Notes under the pieces: model-generated
What the model was told of the DNA's origin: nothing
Database searches by the model: none
What the model saw: the letters and a program-made list of their open reading frames with translations, nothing else
Translations under genes and position numbers: made by a program
In this document: piece by piece, positions 29,816 to 39,158 of the stretch
How the letters are laid out: each line of letters starts with the position of its first letter
Position numbering within the stretch: position 1 is the stretch's first letter
Origin: Paenibacillus sp. PCH8
Lineage (GTDB): Bacteria; Bacillota; Bacilli; Paenibacillales; Paenibacillaceae
NCBI RefSeq assembly: GCF_002968835.1
Contig: NZ_PKQK01000001.1
Span: 558,001 to 622,000, forward strand
Reading direction: 5' to 3'
Length of the DNA: 64,000 nt

Positions 29816-30017
29816 AGCTTCAAAAAAATTACTGATCAGTCTTGCTTAAACAAAACAAGCCCCCACAGTATCCTTTAAGATAATGTAGGGGCAGGTTATA
29901 ACAATTCCGTCTAGAAAAGGCAGATTTCTCGTGGTACAGTCAGATTTCAAAGTATTAGCCACAGTATCTCCCGTGCCTCATGTTCTTGCACAAAGTACAA
30001 TTGATTAAGATTACAAT
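29816..30017. terminator. Intergenic with a minus-strand terminator
   Basis: A hairpin at about 29860-29895 (GCCCCCACA...TGTAGGGGC, A-rich left flank) probably ends transcription of the secreted-protein gene at 30018. Confidence 0.4.
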
Positions 30018-30818
30018 CTAATTACTAACAATACTTCTCACTGTGAAAGTAATTACCCCGTTATCAGCATACTTGATGTTAATTTTCGTACTTATATCAT
30101 GGTATCTACCTGTACATGTTCCCCATCCACCTGGACAAGTACCTGCAAAGTTATACTCTCCAAGAGATTCAACAATTCTCGCGTTGTTAATTGGAATAGA
30201 ACTACTACCTGAAACAGCTGCAGGAAAAATCGCTCTAGTACCCGTAATTGTAGTGCTGGTTATTCTGGCAGACCCACTATTAATTGAATAGTTTGTAACC
30301 AGGTGCAACTCTCCAATCTTATAAGGGCCCCAGATGTCATGTCTAGCGTCATTTTTAAACGTTTCTCCAATTTTCCCAGTATAGGTTTGTTCCCCTGTGT
30401 CTTGGATTACACCCCTAGCAGACATCGTTGGAAGAGCTTCTATTAATGTTCCATCTTCAGAAGTAAGGGCGTTTTCAAGCACAGAAAAACTTCCATCTTC
30501 AAAAAGTGTAACTAATTTAGACTCATTAACTTTAATTCTATCAATAATTTTAGATTCTTCCCATTTTTTTGCATCCAGATTATTAATATAATCTTCTTCT
30601 AAATCAGGATTACTTTTGAAAAAGTCCTGATACTTCTGATAAAGTGGGAGATCATTTACTGTCTCCTCTTTTTCATTTACAACGAGATCTAAGATTTGAC
30701 TTTGCAGTTCTCGAATTTCGTTAGGATCTAATCTTTCCTCATTGTTAGCAGAACTAGCTACAGGCATTGAAAACGTTAAAACTAATACCATTGCGATGAT
30801 AAACTTAAATTTCTTCAT
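30018..30818 (-). CDS. Secreted protein of unknown function, 266 residues
   Basis: It has a clear signal peptide (MKKFKFIIAMVLVLTFSMPVASSA, cleavage about residue 24), then an acidic helical region (25-120) and a beta-rich C-terminal half (TYTGKIGETFKNDARHDIWGPYKIG, STTITGTRAIFPAAVSG) with one Cys pair (TCPGGWGTCTG). It is exported and probably free or wall-associated. I do not recognise the family. ATG 30818 has AGGAGGTAAGG ahead. It is AT-rich like its neighbour, the 49-residue membrane protein transcribed away from it. Confidence 0.75.
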   Translation of the reverse strand: MKKFKFIIAMVLVLTFSMPVASSANNEERLDPNEIRELQSQILDLVVNEKEETVNDLPLYQKYQDFFKSNPDLEEDYINNLDAKKWEESKIIDRIKVNESKLVTLFEDGSFSVLENALTSEDGTLIEALPTMSARGVIQDTGEQTYTGKIGETFKNDARHDIWGPYKIGELHLVTNYSINSGSARITSTTITGTRAIFPAAVSGSSSIPINNARIVESLGEYNFAGTCPGGWGTCTGRYHDISTKINIKYADNGVITFTVRSIVSN

Positions 30819-30988
30819 TCCTTACCTCCTGAAGTATGTAGGTTTAATTTTCCTTTTATAGTATTCCATATTAATATTAATGTGTAAATAGTGTTAAAAT
30901 ATATATATTAAAATAAACACACACAATATATGTATATTGTGTTAGGTGATTAGTTTAAGTTAATAAAATATAATAGAATTATATAAAC

Positions 30989-31017
30989 TTGACAGGATAT
31001 ATGGAATTAAATATCAT
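30989..31017 (+). promoter_or_regulatory. Sigma-A promoter
   Basis: TTGACA (30989-30994), a 17-bp spacer, then TATCAT (31012-31017), 25 bp before the start of the 49-residue gene. Confidence 0.65.
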
Positions 31018-31042
31018 AAACAGAAATTCGGGAGGTGTATAA

Positions 31043-31192
31043 ATGAGTTTTTTATGGTCTGCTACAATATTTCAATTAATATTTGTGTTGGGTGTTATTT
31101 CAATAGTCTACGTATTAATTTCTATGAACAAGAAAATAAACATTATCAATAAAAAAATGGAGAATCTTGAGCACAAAATTAATAACACTTAA
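31043..31192 (+). CDS. Small membrane protein, 49 residues (DUF4083-like)
   Basis: MSFLWSATIFQLIF begins a single membrane segment (about 5-28) followed by a Lys/Asn/Glu coiled coil (MNKKINIINKKMENLEHKI). It has a GGGAGGTG ribosome site at good spacing and its own promoter. The layout of one membrane helix plus short coiled coil matches the small DUF4083-type proteins of Bacillales, whose function is not known. Confidence 0.65.
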   Translation: MSFLWSATIFQLIFVLGVISIVYVLISMNKKINIINKKMENLEHKINNT

Positions 31193-31275
31193 AGATTTGT
31201 GGAGCAATCAAGATATATAGTTCTACTCCCCTCTTGATTTTGGGGATATCTTCTTTAAATTATAACATATCAAAA

Positions 31276-31305
31276 AACCTGCAATCTAATATTAGATTGC
31301 AGGTT
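31276..31305. terminator. Perfect 15-bp palindrome, terminator
   Basis: AACCTGCAATCTAAT and its exact complement, with AAAAAA at left and TTCATTT at right, could serve both directions. Confidence 0.6.
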
Positions 31306-31354
31306 CATTTAAGATAATGACGAATTGTAATATGAAGTACGACACCTACTAGAA

Positions 31355-31901
31355 ATGGCCGGATTCGTGTAGAATGAAGGTTCCTTTACCACATTCAATC
31401 AAGGAGAACACCATGAGCTTCACACATCTTAGGCATAATCGAGCGCAGCAAACGAGAAATTCTCCACCAGCAGGGGAAAAGTGCCCGGGACATTGCCAGT
31501 GGATTGGGCAAACAACATGCCACCCTTTGCCTAGAACTCCGCCGAAACGAAGCACAGAGCCCTATCGTGCCGAGCGATCTCAGGAGAGCTATGCCCAAAG
31601 GCCTAAGTACTCCGTTCCTGCCGGAAAATGGACACTGCAGCAGTCGGTCCTTTTTTGGAGAAAAGCTTCAAGCCACGTGGCCTCCCGAGCAGATTGTAGA
31701 ACGGTTCCGTCAAGAGCGGCACCTGAGGTCTGCTTTAAAACCATCTATTGCTGGCTCTATATAAGGCGTTTGGTAAAAAAGAAGCTTGCAGAGACACGCG
31801 GGAAGTTCACCTTGGGTAAGACCACCTCTCAGCGTCCGAAACATGCTAGTTTCCGGAAAACCTTCGATCATTTGGAACTTGAAACGGTTGTTTCAGGCCC
31901 T
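31355..31901 (+). pseudogene. IS30-family transposase, 5' remnant with left end
   Basis: It begins with the IS end ATGGCCGGATTCGTGTAG that also bounds the copy near 58630. ATG 31413 follows AAGGAGAACACC. Pieces in shifting frames give the HTH region, YRAERSQESYAQRPKY, EQIVERFRQE and FRKTFDHLELETVVSG. Homology breaks off at 31900, before the catalytic core. At least three frameshifts are present. Confidence 0.75.
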
Positions 31902-32452
31902 GTTGTTGTGTTTTATTAGTAAATTTTGCCTACCACCATAATATACCAACACAGGGAGTTGCTTAATAGACTTTAGAACAAAAAAAACCTCAAGGATGCT
32001 CTTTCTTCATTCTATTTTGTTTCCTCTTTTGGGAGCTACGATCCCTTACCTATTTTGCTTGCCTTGAAATTGTTTAGACTACTCGGAATAAATAATTATT
32101 AATTCTACTTTCTCCTTTTTTTATCATTATTCTATTAGCTATTTGAAGCAAGTTGACCGTCCAGGATGCGTCTGGCTGTCGACTCATCCGTAATGAGCAT
32201 ATTAATGTATTTGCCGCGCAAGGAAGCGAGTATGCACTCAATTTTGTGCAGACCAAAGGCCTCTTAGTATTTGTTTTATGGGAATTTCCACTCGATTATT
32301 AAGTGTTCTGCAGTAGAATCCGTACTTATAATTTTATAGATAGTATACCTCGCTAATACTATTCCGGAATATGGCCCTTATTGATTTTTAGCCTTGTCAA
32401 ATTGGCCGACCCTGAATAGTCTATTTCATACCAATAAAGAGGGGGAAGGAAC
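31902..32452. other. Gene-poor stretch with a SorC-type regulator remnant
   Basis: On the minus strand, 32148-32282 reads EAFGLHKIECILASLRGKYINMLITDESTARRILDG and a stop, the C-terminal end of a SorC/DeoR-type sugar-binding regulator. No HTH or start is present. The rest shows nothing. Confidence 0.5.
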
Positions 32453-32593
32453 ATGAGTGTAGTTGGATACGGCGGCAATAACGAGGGAAATGTAGGAGGA
32501 ATTGGTGGCGGATATGGTGGATTCACTTCTATTGGTGCAATTCTGGTACTCTTTATTCTATTGGTCATCATATCTAAAGCGTTCTTGGTTTAA
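32453..32593 (+). CDS. YjcZ-type small sporulation protein
   Basis: The 46 residues are a Gly/Tyr/Asn-rich start (GYGGNNEGNVGGIGGGYGG) followed by one membrane helix (AILVLFILLVIISKAF). This is the plan of the YjcZ family of small Bacillales sporulation-linked proteins. The ribosome site is GGGGGAAGGA, and a terminator follows 80 bp later. Confidence 0.75.
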   Translation: MSVVGYGGNNEGNVGGIGGGYGGFTSIGAILVLFILLVIISKAFLV

Positions 32594-32675
32594 GCGTTTA
32601 TTGGGAGTAGCACTTACCGATAGTGATTACTGAGGTAAAATACTCTTCCAGGCTGAGAAATCAAACCCTAAAATC

Positions 32676-32708
32676 AAAACCTTCTGCATAGTTGATCCAG
32701 AAGGTTTT
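32676..32708. terminator. Bidirectional terminator
   Basis: A stem AAAACCTTCTG / CAGAAGGTTTT with an 11-nt loop and TTG TTT on the right. It lies between the YjcZ-type gene and the convergent HAD remnant. Confidence 0.75.
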
Positions 32709-32730
32709 TTGTTTCTCGCTTTATTAATTC

Positions 32731-33392
32731 TTAAATAAGTCCTGTCCATTTTAAGCCATGCCATATGCCATCCTGATCTGCACTTAATGTTACGTGGGAT
32801 GCCAACTGTCGTAAAGCTTCGGGAGCATTACCCATAGCAATACTACAATCTGCGTATTGAAACATCTCCATATCGTTATAGTTATCGCCGAATGCATAGA
32901 TGTTCTCCGGTTCAAATCCCAACCGAGCAGCTAGTCGTGTCACACCTTCTGCTTTGGAACCGCCAGCAGGCAAAACATCCATCGAGAGAGGGTGCCACCG
33001 CACAAAATGCAACCCATCAAAATGTTCGCGATACTCAGTTTCTTCCTGAGGAGTACAAAATAACATAGTCTGATAGATCGTCCGGCCTTCACAAAATGAA
33101 GCATGATGGCTAGGGTGTGTCACGCCAAGTGACTTCAGACACAGCTCTACATGGGGGTGATACCCTTGGCTGCAGCTCATCTGTGCATGATCTAGGAACA
33201 CTAGAGCATGTTCTTGTGTAACAGCAAACGCGGATAGTTTGTCCAGGGCGTCTGGGTGAATCGGATTGCTATGAATCAGAGTTCCTTGATCAACGACATA
33301 TTGATCGTTAAAGCTGACATACGAATCAAGCTACAGTTCCTGCCGGACCTGCTCGAGCATAAAAGGAGAACGCCCTGAAGCCTCCAATTTTA
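32731..33392 (-). pseudogene. Cof-type HAD phosphatase, 5'-truncated with a nonsense codon
   Basis: The C-terminal two thirds read well (GGSKAEGVTRLAARLGFEPENIYAFGDNYNDMEMFQYADCSIAMGNAPEAL). Upstream in the same frame come DSYVSFNDQYVVDQGTLIH and, after an in-frame stop near 33332, EASGRSPFMLEQVRQEL. The first motif with the nucleophile Asp (DIDGTL) is absent. Homology ends at about 33392, exactly where the proposed Tn7-like element begins. Confidence 0.8.
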
Positions 33393-33397
33393 CACAA
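33393..33397 (+). repeat. Candidate target-site duplication, left (CACAA)
   Basis: The 5-bp CACAA is repeated at 58880-58884 just outside the right end. Five bases is the standard Tn7-type duplication. A 5-bp match alone is weak; its strength is that it places both ends in register. Confidence 0.45.
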
Positions 33398-33419
33398 CTT
33401 TCTCATCGTTAGCTGTTGC
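33398..33419 (+). repeat. Candidate left end of the Tn7-like element
   Basis: Together with the preceding bases, ACAACTTTCTCATCGTTAG matches the inverted right-end site ACAACTTTTTCATAATTAG at 16 of 19 positions. The outermost bases are CTT rather than the usual TGT, so this end may be degenerate or off by a few bases. Confidence 0.4.
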
Positions 33420-33688
33420 ACTAATTACACCTAATAGAACGTATTTTTAATTTCACCTTCTAGGGAATAGTGAAACGATGTTTAAATTTAGTCTGTCGCG
33501 TCTGACCTGAAACCCAAAAGGTGTATTCAGAAAATATGAGCAAGTTGCGAAGTCAGTAATTTTGCTTGGAAGTTTCTTCAAAAAAATTGGCGGCCTTCCC
33601 CGATTGAATTCTAGGGAAAAAGTCGCCGCTTAATGAAATTTTTCTTTTTTAATGTCTCTACGTGATGGGGCTATGATCAGTGATGTAC

Positions 33689-34717
33689 TTATTTATTAGC
33701 ACTTTTACGATAATTTTGCTTCTCATTCATATTTGATTTTTTTGGGCCTTTCTTTCGAGACTCCTTAGCTAACTCATCTTGCAAATCAAAATCAATTCGA
33801 TTAAAAGGATTCACTCTAAAAGGTCGTGATATTTCTACAATCTTTCTCAGAGCTTGCTGTAAATGCTCTTCATTGATATGATCATCACCTTTTTTAGTAG
33901 CAATATCTGTTGCAAATTCCAATAGCTTCTTAACGTAAAAAGGGATGCCTAGCGATATATAAAACAATTTATCAGCGATTTGGGTATCCGTAAGATTGGA
34001 TCGATCCGCAAAAGGCAATTCCTTTTCAATCTTATCTAAAAAAGCTCGAAACATTAACTTATCCTCTGCTGTTGTATATTCAAATCCCCTCATCTGCACC
34101 ATGGTAACGAACCTTCTGTCTAGTTGTCTTTCTTTAGCAAGAATTCTGAGAGAGTTAGGCATTCCACACAGTACAACAGGAATAGAACTTTTGTCAGAAA
34201 ACGTTTTGACCCAGTTAGCTGCTGTAGCAAGTACGCTATCCTTATCACTGTCAATAAGATGCTGGAATTCATCTAAAATAATCATCTTAATATCTAAATT
34301 CCTGATGAAGCCAAGAATGCGACTTGTCATTTGCACCTCTGTTCCAACGTTAAAGAACGGATCACCCATTCGATTTAGTATTTCGGACGCCAACGCTTTG
34401 GGTGATGCCTTAGGGGGTACTACAACATGAAGTACAGGGATGTGTGTATACTCCTGTTTCGGAGTATACACTTCAATATGTGGATATCGATCTTTAAATT
34501 CTTCTGTTACGGTGCTCTTTCCTACTCCTGTTGGTCCATAAATGAAAAGGTGGTCTGGCGAGACGCTCCCCTCGCTCATATAGAGTATTTCTTCAAGTAA
34601 TTCAAGAACTTCACTATACTGAGGATAATGTACAGTAATTTGTTTCACATGCTCTTTTCGACGTTTAACCTCTTCTTTACTTGCTGGTTTACCGTTTAGC
34701 CGTTGAAAATCTCCCAT
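33689..34717 (-). CDS. tnsC: TnsC/TniB-type AAA+ transposition regulator
   Basis: The 342-residue AAA+ ATPase has Walker A (YGPTGVGKST, about residue 65), Walker B (MIILDEFQHLID), sensor 1 (VVLCGMPNS) and the arginine-rich LDRRF segment. TnsC-family proteins assemble on target DNA and connect the TniQ/TnsD target selector with the TnsA+B transposase. The Lys/Asn-rich tail (about 310-342) may be the TnsA/B contact. Its start codon overlaps the last base of tnsB's stop, so the two are coupled. It is the last gene before the left end. A hairpin (GGCGGCCTTCCC...GGGAAAAAGTCGCC, about 33590-33632) downstream may end the transcript. Confidence 0.9.
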   Translation of the reverse strand: MGDFQRLNGKPASKEEVKRRKEHVKQITVHYPQYSEVLELLEEILYMSEGSVSPDHLFIYGPTGVGKSTVTEEFKDRYPHIEVYTPKQEYTHIPVLHVVVPPKASPKALASEILNRMGDPFFNVGTEVQMTSRILGFIRNLDIKMIILDEFQHLIDSDKDSVLATAANWVKTFSDKSSIPVVLCGMPNSLRILAKERQLDRRFVTMVQMRGFEYTTAEDKLMFRAFLDKIEKELPFADRSNLTDTQIADKLFYISLGIPFYVKKLLEFATDIATKKGDDHINEEHLQQALRKIVEISRPFRVNPFNRIDFDLQDELAKESRKKGPKKSNMNEKQNYRKSANK

Positions 34718-36813
34718 TATTTAGACTTCCTCCCTATCCCCCAGTTAGAGTTAATCTGATGAAGATCAACACTTTCTGAAGCAATAATTTCAGATATTTC
34801 AAAAGGGTCTTCCGCCTTATCTCCAAGCTCTACATCAAAGTTCGATATTTCTATTTCAGATATTGATTCAGTAACTTCTGTATTTATCAGAATTATATTG
34901 GGATCTTCTGGGACAGACGAAGCCTTATTATCTACCCCATACACAGCGCTCACTGCGGACGTTTGAGTGTTTTCTTCTTTTCGCTGACTACGTCTTATTT
35001 TTGAGTACTCTTTTTTTCCTTCATGCGTTATTTCTTCAAGTACTTTTAATGCATGAACTACATTCTCCTGATTATGAATGTGGGCATAATCGTCCCTGTT
35101 ATTTTTGTTGCATAATTCCGACAAATGTTCTAAATGAAACGGATACCTCAGATCCACCTGATATCTTATTAGTCTAGACGTTTGTTTTAAGTCTGCTTTT
35201 AGATATCTCTTTTCAAATTCGTCATAAATATAAATATGTCTTACATCAATTCCATATCGTATTCGCACTCTACGATTTCCACCCTCATTTTTTATTCTCA
35301 GGCGCAGTTCGTTAACCATCTCGCTAAAATAAAATTGTCCTTTAAGTTCAATGCCTTTCGGTCCAAGCGTTCTGTTATCTGACTCTGATGCGAATAAAAG
35401 CTCAATATACTCTCTATTTTGGGGGAGCTGTCTCTGAACTTTAGCAGCCTTTAGTCCCTCATGCCAAAGATCTTCTGGAATCCCACCAACTCCTCGGTTA
35501 TATTTGTTAGCCACCAAGTCAACCAACACAATATGAATCATCTCATGCAATCCATTAATATTTACGCAAGCCTTCTTAGCAGAATTGTATTGGCCCCGTT
35601 CTGCATTATTTGAGAATGTCGTTCCTGGATAAGCATGAAAAATTCGATTAATTTTACCTAACGCATTTTCAATCGTTCCTTTTTGATGTCCCGATGCCTT
35701 TTCGTTATATATTAAACCGATATTAATGGCTCCGCAGATTTCAGCAACCTCTGCACAATCGTTAACAGCAGCATTATCCATAATAATATTCTCCGGTTTT
35801 CCATATCCAGACCAGACACCTTTTACTCTCGGGTACAGCTCTCTCAAATATACTTTCGGAGACATGATTTGAAGCAGAAGTTGCTTCCAGTCACCGGCAT
35901 TTGGTTGTTCTCTGAAGATTATAAGGTGTCCCAATGGCATATCCGTACACTTGTCTGCCGCATACATAACAACCGGTCGGAATGTTTCACCTGTGTGGAA
36001 ATCTACAATGATATAGTCTAGCGGGGTCCAGTCCAACTCAACATATTGGAGTGGTCTTTCCGCGATAAGCGCTCCACGAACTCCGTTCTTATGTAAATTA
36101 GCCTGGGCTAATCCCTTTATCTGCATATCCCTGATATACGGGTCGTGAATCTCCTTAAAGGCTCTCCGAAAGGTTGATTCTTTCATTTCCGTGAAGCGGT
36201 CTTTTTCTTCGCGAAACAAATTGTTATTTTTAATTTCATCTTGGTAAAAGATCCATTTGTCCCTTATGGTTTTCTTCTCTGCCATCTTATCTGAATTGAA
36301 TATGAATGTCCGGAGCAACTCTAATTCCTCATTGTTAATTCGTCTTTTTTGTGGCCCACTTCGTTTAGATACGAGACAGATCTTATTACCATGTCGTTTG
36401 TATTTTTGAATCCACCGATAAAATGTACTTATTTGGAGTTTAGTTAGCCTGTGGGGGAGTAATTCTTGGGGGTAATTTGTAACATAATCTTTAACATCTT
36501 TAATTGAACCTAGTAGAAATGGCTCAATGATAGCAAATTTTCTACTCATTTCTTCTTTTTCTTCCGAGGTATACAGTTCAAGATCCCATCTAGCCGCCTC
36601 TTTCAAATGATCAGTACCATCTGATTGAAATCTTAATCTTTTGGTTTCATCAAGTTCATGATAGGCTATAGATAGTTGTTCGAAACTTACAAGCTCCGTC
36701 ATATCATAGGTCATATTATAAACTTCGTAATCATAATCATTTTTCAGTTTTCTAATTTCATACTCTTGTTCACCTATTCGATACCGCGTTCCATAACCTA
36801 ATTCAATAAACAT
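34717..36813 (-). CDS. tnsB: TnsB-type DDE transposase
   Basis: The 698-residue protein belongs to the Mu/TnsB class of integrase-fold transposases. DNA-binding HTH regions come first (TKLQISTFYRWIQKYKRHG, about 140). The catalytic triad follows: Asp in YVELDWTPLDYI (about 270), Asp in ENIIMDNAAVND (about 340) and Glu in KGTIENALGKINR (about 385). A Mu-type C-terminal barrel and an acidic tail, the likely TnsC contact, complete it. It cuts and joins the 3' ends of the element. It lies 6 bp after tnsA in the same operon and appears intact. Confidence 0.92.
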   Translation of the reverse strand: MFIELGYGTRYRIGEQEYEIRKLKNDYDYEVYNMTYDMTELVSFEQLSIAYHELDETKRLRFQSDGTDHLKEAARWDLELYTSEEKEEMSRKFAIIEPFLLGSIKDVKDYVTNYPQELLPHRLTKLQISTFYRWIQKYKRHGNKICLVSKRSGPQKRRINNEELELLRTFIFNSDKMAEKKTIRDKWIFYQDEIKNNNLFREEKDRFTEMKESTFRRAFKEIHDPYIRDMQIKGLAQANLHKNGVRGALIAERPLQYVELDWTPLDYIIVDFHTGETFRPVVMYAADKCTDMPLGHLIIFREQPNAGDWKQLLLQIMSPKVYLRELYPRVKGVWSGYGKPENIIMDNAAVNDCAEVAEICGAINIGLIYNEKASGHQKGTIENALGKINRIFHAYPGTTFSNNAERGQYNSAKKACVNINGLHEMIHIVLVDLVANKYNRGVGGIPEDLWHEGLKAAKVQRQLPQNREYIELLFASESDNRTLGPKGIELKGQFYFSEMVNELRLRIKNEGGNRRVRIRYGIDVRHIYIYDEFEKRYLKADLKQTSRLIRYQVDLRYPFHLEHLSELCNKNNRDDYAHIHNQENVVHALKVLEEITHEGKKEYSKIRRSQRKEENTQTSAVSAVYGVDNKASSVPEDPNIILINTEVTESISEIEISNFDVELGDKAEDPFEISEIIASESVDLHQINSNWGIGRKSK

Positions 36814-36819
36814 CGAATA

Positions 36820-37458
36820 TCACTCCTTAATTTTAATCACAGAATCATTTGTGATAGGTTGCAGAATTAAATCACAGTACAATTCTTGAAAATAAATCAG
36901 CTGATAGACAGATGCATAATAATCTTCCTCAGAAAGATTCATACAAAACATTCTTAAGTGCCCTATAGTACATTCATTCGATTTTTCTAACTGCATCTTA
37001 ACAAAATCTAACGTTTCATCAGATACATCTTCAGCACCTAGACCTCGTAACAAAGACAAGTTCTGTTGTAGAAAACCCGGACGAATATCATCCTCAGTAA
37101 CAACAATATATGTCCATCCTCTCTCCTCGCAAAAGGCTCTACCTGCTAGATATTTCTTTTGATTCTCTTCATCATTAACAAAGGCATTCGGTTTCACTTC
37201 AACGATCCAAACTTGATTATCATTTGTGATCACTTTGAAATCAGGAAAATGATTACGCACCTTACCATTATATAAATACGTTATTTGCTCATCTTGTGCA
37301 TATATCATGTTGACCTCGAGATCAAAATCCGCGAGTCGAATATAGTCCCTCTCCAAAAAACTATCCCAGGGAATCATTTCTCCAATTTTCAGGAAGGGCT
37401 CTTTTCCACGATACCCTTTGACTTTAGGTTTAATTTTTCTTGCTGGTTTTCTATTAAT
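36820..37458 (-). CDS. tnsA: TnsA-type endonuclease
   Basis: About 212 residues. It is a PD-(D/E)xK nuclease with the core HFPDFKV ... WIVEVKPNAF (Asp, Glu, Lys all present) and the preceding SFLERDYI Glu. A C-terminal winged-helix region contacts TnsC in this family. TnsA cuts the 5' ends so that the element moves by cut-and-paste. The first ATG (37377) would lose the conserved basic start. The frame is open to 37458 and begins RKPARKIKPKVKGYRG, as in other TnsA proteins. A GGAG site (37468-37471) stands 9 nt before ATT 37458, so an ATT start is proposed. There is no ATG, GTG or TTG in between. Confidence 0.88.
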   Translation of the reverse strand: MNRKPARKIKPKVKGYRGKEPFLKIGEMIPWDSFLERDYIRLADFDLEVNMIYAQDEQITYLYNGKVRNHFPDFKVITNDNQVWIVEVKPNAFVNDEENQKKYLAGRAFCEERGWTYIVVTEDDIRPGFLQQNLSLLRGLGAEDVSDETLDFVKMQLEKSNECTIGHLRMFCMNLSEEDYYASVYQLIYFQELYCDLILQPITNDSVIKIKE

Positions 37459-37516
37459 TTAAATCATCTCCATTAAAGATGTAATTCTATTTATCACATT
37501 AAGTGAAAAATAAACT

Positions 37517-39046
37517 TTAGTGTAATTTAAATTCTTTTTTCAGTTCTATTTTATCTAAATAAAATTTTTCCATCCCTCTCCCTTCTGTGTAATACAGTGT
37601 TAAACGATTAACCAATACCTGCTTTACAATATCTGCGAATGTAATTTGAAATTCTATGTTTGTCAAATTACGAGAGTTCACTGAAAATATCAATGATTTT
37701 CTCAACGGTATCAATACTTCATTATTTTTCGGGAGCTTGGCCTTACTTTCTAACTCCGATAAGAACGAGGTAACACTCTTTTTTGTTATATAGTAAATCT
37801 CATTATAATTATGCTCTCCTTCAATAAGTCCATGGTTAAATAACATTACACTATTACTGTAACTAAGGTTTAAAAGCTGCATAGTATCTTCCATACTTAT
37901 AAAATCAGATCGTATAAAAGATTCAATACTTGACCGTTTTATCAAAGTGAATTTTCTCTTCCCGATATGCTCAGTAGTACAATCAAGTTTATTTCGACTG
38001 ATTAATCTGTATACCGTTCTTACGCTTATTCCTCCAAGCATTTTCCGAGTTTCTCTCACAGATATCCATTCGGGATCACTCCTCATTTTTAAAAGGTAAT
38101 TCTCACTATTATTTGATTGAGATCTATTTCGCTTTATTAACGGCTTTCTGTAAATATCAAAAATTTCATTTGTTATGAAGTCATATGTTGGCGTATTAAG
38201 TGATTTTAGAATTGAATTGATTCGATTTTCTTTTGGAAACTTCCTTTCTTTTTCGGTGTTTATAGACCTCATGTAATTACGAAAATCTTCTGGCCAATTT
38301 TTGAATAAATTCATAAAATTATTCATCAGTTTATGAATACTTGTATTCTGTGTTTTCGAACTTAGATACTTCTTACGGTCGCATGGTATCCTATCCAAAT
38401 CAAAAATGTTAATTATACATAGTATAACTTCTATTAGCTCATAAATATTAAGATTTGAAAGCGGAGTTTCGATACGTTTATACTTAACAATATTTTTGTG
38501 TAATTTAGAGTAAAAAAAATTTGAGAAAAGTGACTCATCCTCTGAAATTACTAACTCAGGTAGATTCATAAACTCAAAACCACAATTGCATTGTTTAAAT
38601 TCCATTCTGTTCATTGATATATTATTCATACAACTACTACATTTATCCACTAATAAGCAATGATGAACAGGACAAACTGTAATTGGAGCTAGATTCCAAT
38701 ATTTCCTCAGAAACGGATCGTCTCTGAAGCATGCAGGACAAACTTTTACTTTATTTCTTTGTATGACAGATAAAGGATGGTTTAAACCGTCCTCTAGAGT
38801 GTAATCTCCAAATCTGTTACATATTTTTATTATCTCTGCTAAAGGTAAACCGGTGAGATTTGATAATTTAAAGACATCTTCCTTATTCACTAAGTGATAA
38901 GTAATATAGCTAGTTCGCTCATATGTTAAACCCAAGAAAATATAGAGCTTTTTAGCTGAAATATAATTCGCTTCTGCAATTCTACCAATATAACTATGAA
39001 AACTTTCATTATATTTTACCGGTATACGGATAAGAAGTTTACTCAT
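37517..39046 (-). CDS. TniQ/TnsD-family target-selection protein (second)
   Basis: The 509 residues from ATG 39046 (GGGGGAC ahead) are preferred over the upstream ATG 39127, which has no ribosome site and sits in a terminator. The TniQ domain is N-terminal (LIRIPVKYNESFHSYIGRIAE) with a zinc site built from CPACF, CPVHHCLLVDKCSSC and CNCGF. A possible MerR/excisionase-like HTH follows (WISVRETRKMLGGISVRTVYRLI, about 330), then a less conserved C-terminus. TniQ proteins read the target and recruit TnsC; the added HTH suggests sequence-specific DNA reading. It lies 58 bp ahead of tnsA in the same direction. Confidence 0.85.
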   Translation of the reverse strand: MSKLLIRIPVKYNESFHSYIGRIAEANYISAKKLYIFLGLTYERTSYITYHLVNKEDVFKLSNLTGLPLAEIIKICNRFGDYTLEDGLNHPLSVIQRNKVKVCPACFRDDPFLRKYWNLAPITVCPVHHCLLVDKCSSCMNNISMNRMEFKQCNCGFEFMNLPELVISEDESLFSNFFYSKLHKNIVKYKRIETPLSNLNIYELIEVILCIINIFDLDRIPCDRKKYLSSKTQNTSIHKLMNNFMNLFKNWPEDFRNYMRSINTEKERKFPKENRINSILKSLNTPTYDFITNEIFDIYRKPLIKRNRSQSNNSENYLLKMRSDPEWISVRETRKMLGGISVRTVYRLISRNKLDCTTEHIGKRKFTLIKRSSIESFIRSDFISMEDTMQLLNLSYSNSVMLFNHGLIEGEHNYNEIYYITKKSVTSFLSELESKAKLPKNNEVLIPLRKSLIFSVNSRNLTNIEFQITFADIVKQVLVNRLTLYYTEGRGMEKFYLDKIELKKEFKLH

Positions 39047-39132
39047 TTTAGTCCCCCAAAAACGTAAATCGCAAAACATTTCCTGTGTCAACTTGTTTTT
39101 AAGTCTAACCATAGTTTTTATTTCCATACAAA

Positions 39133-39158
39133 AAAAGCAGATTAAAAAATCTGCTTTT
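39133..39158 (-). terminator. Terminator between the two tniQ genes
   Basis: An 11-bp stem AAAAGCAGATT / AATCTGCTTTT with a 4-nt loop is followed on the minus strand by TTTTTT. It overlaps the stop codon of the upstream tniQ gene. It would separate DGQHR-tniQ transcription from tniQ2-tnsABC or attenuate it. Confidence 0.75.

Noticed and set aside
31901-31930. TGTTGTTGTG...ATTAGT as the left end of the Tn7-like element
   Set aside because: It resembles the right end over about 15 bases, but has no tandem sites behind it, no matching target duplication, and would place the YjcZ gene and HAD remnant inside the element.
33414-33440. TGTTGCACTAATTA as the left end
   Set aside because: It begins with TGT and has AATTA, but the site is in the wrong orientation and the flanking 5 bp (TTAGC) do not match the right side. 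Kept only as an alternative.
39046-39127. Longer N-terminus of the second TniQ protein
   Set aside because: The upstream ATG lies directly after a terminator stem and has no ribosome site; ATG 39046 has GGGGGAC and matches the usual TniQ start.
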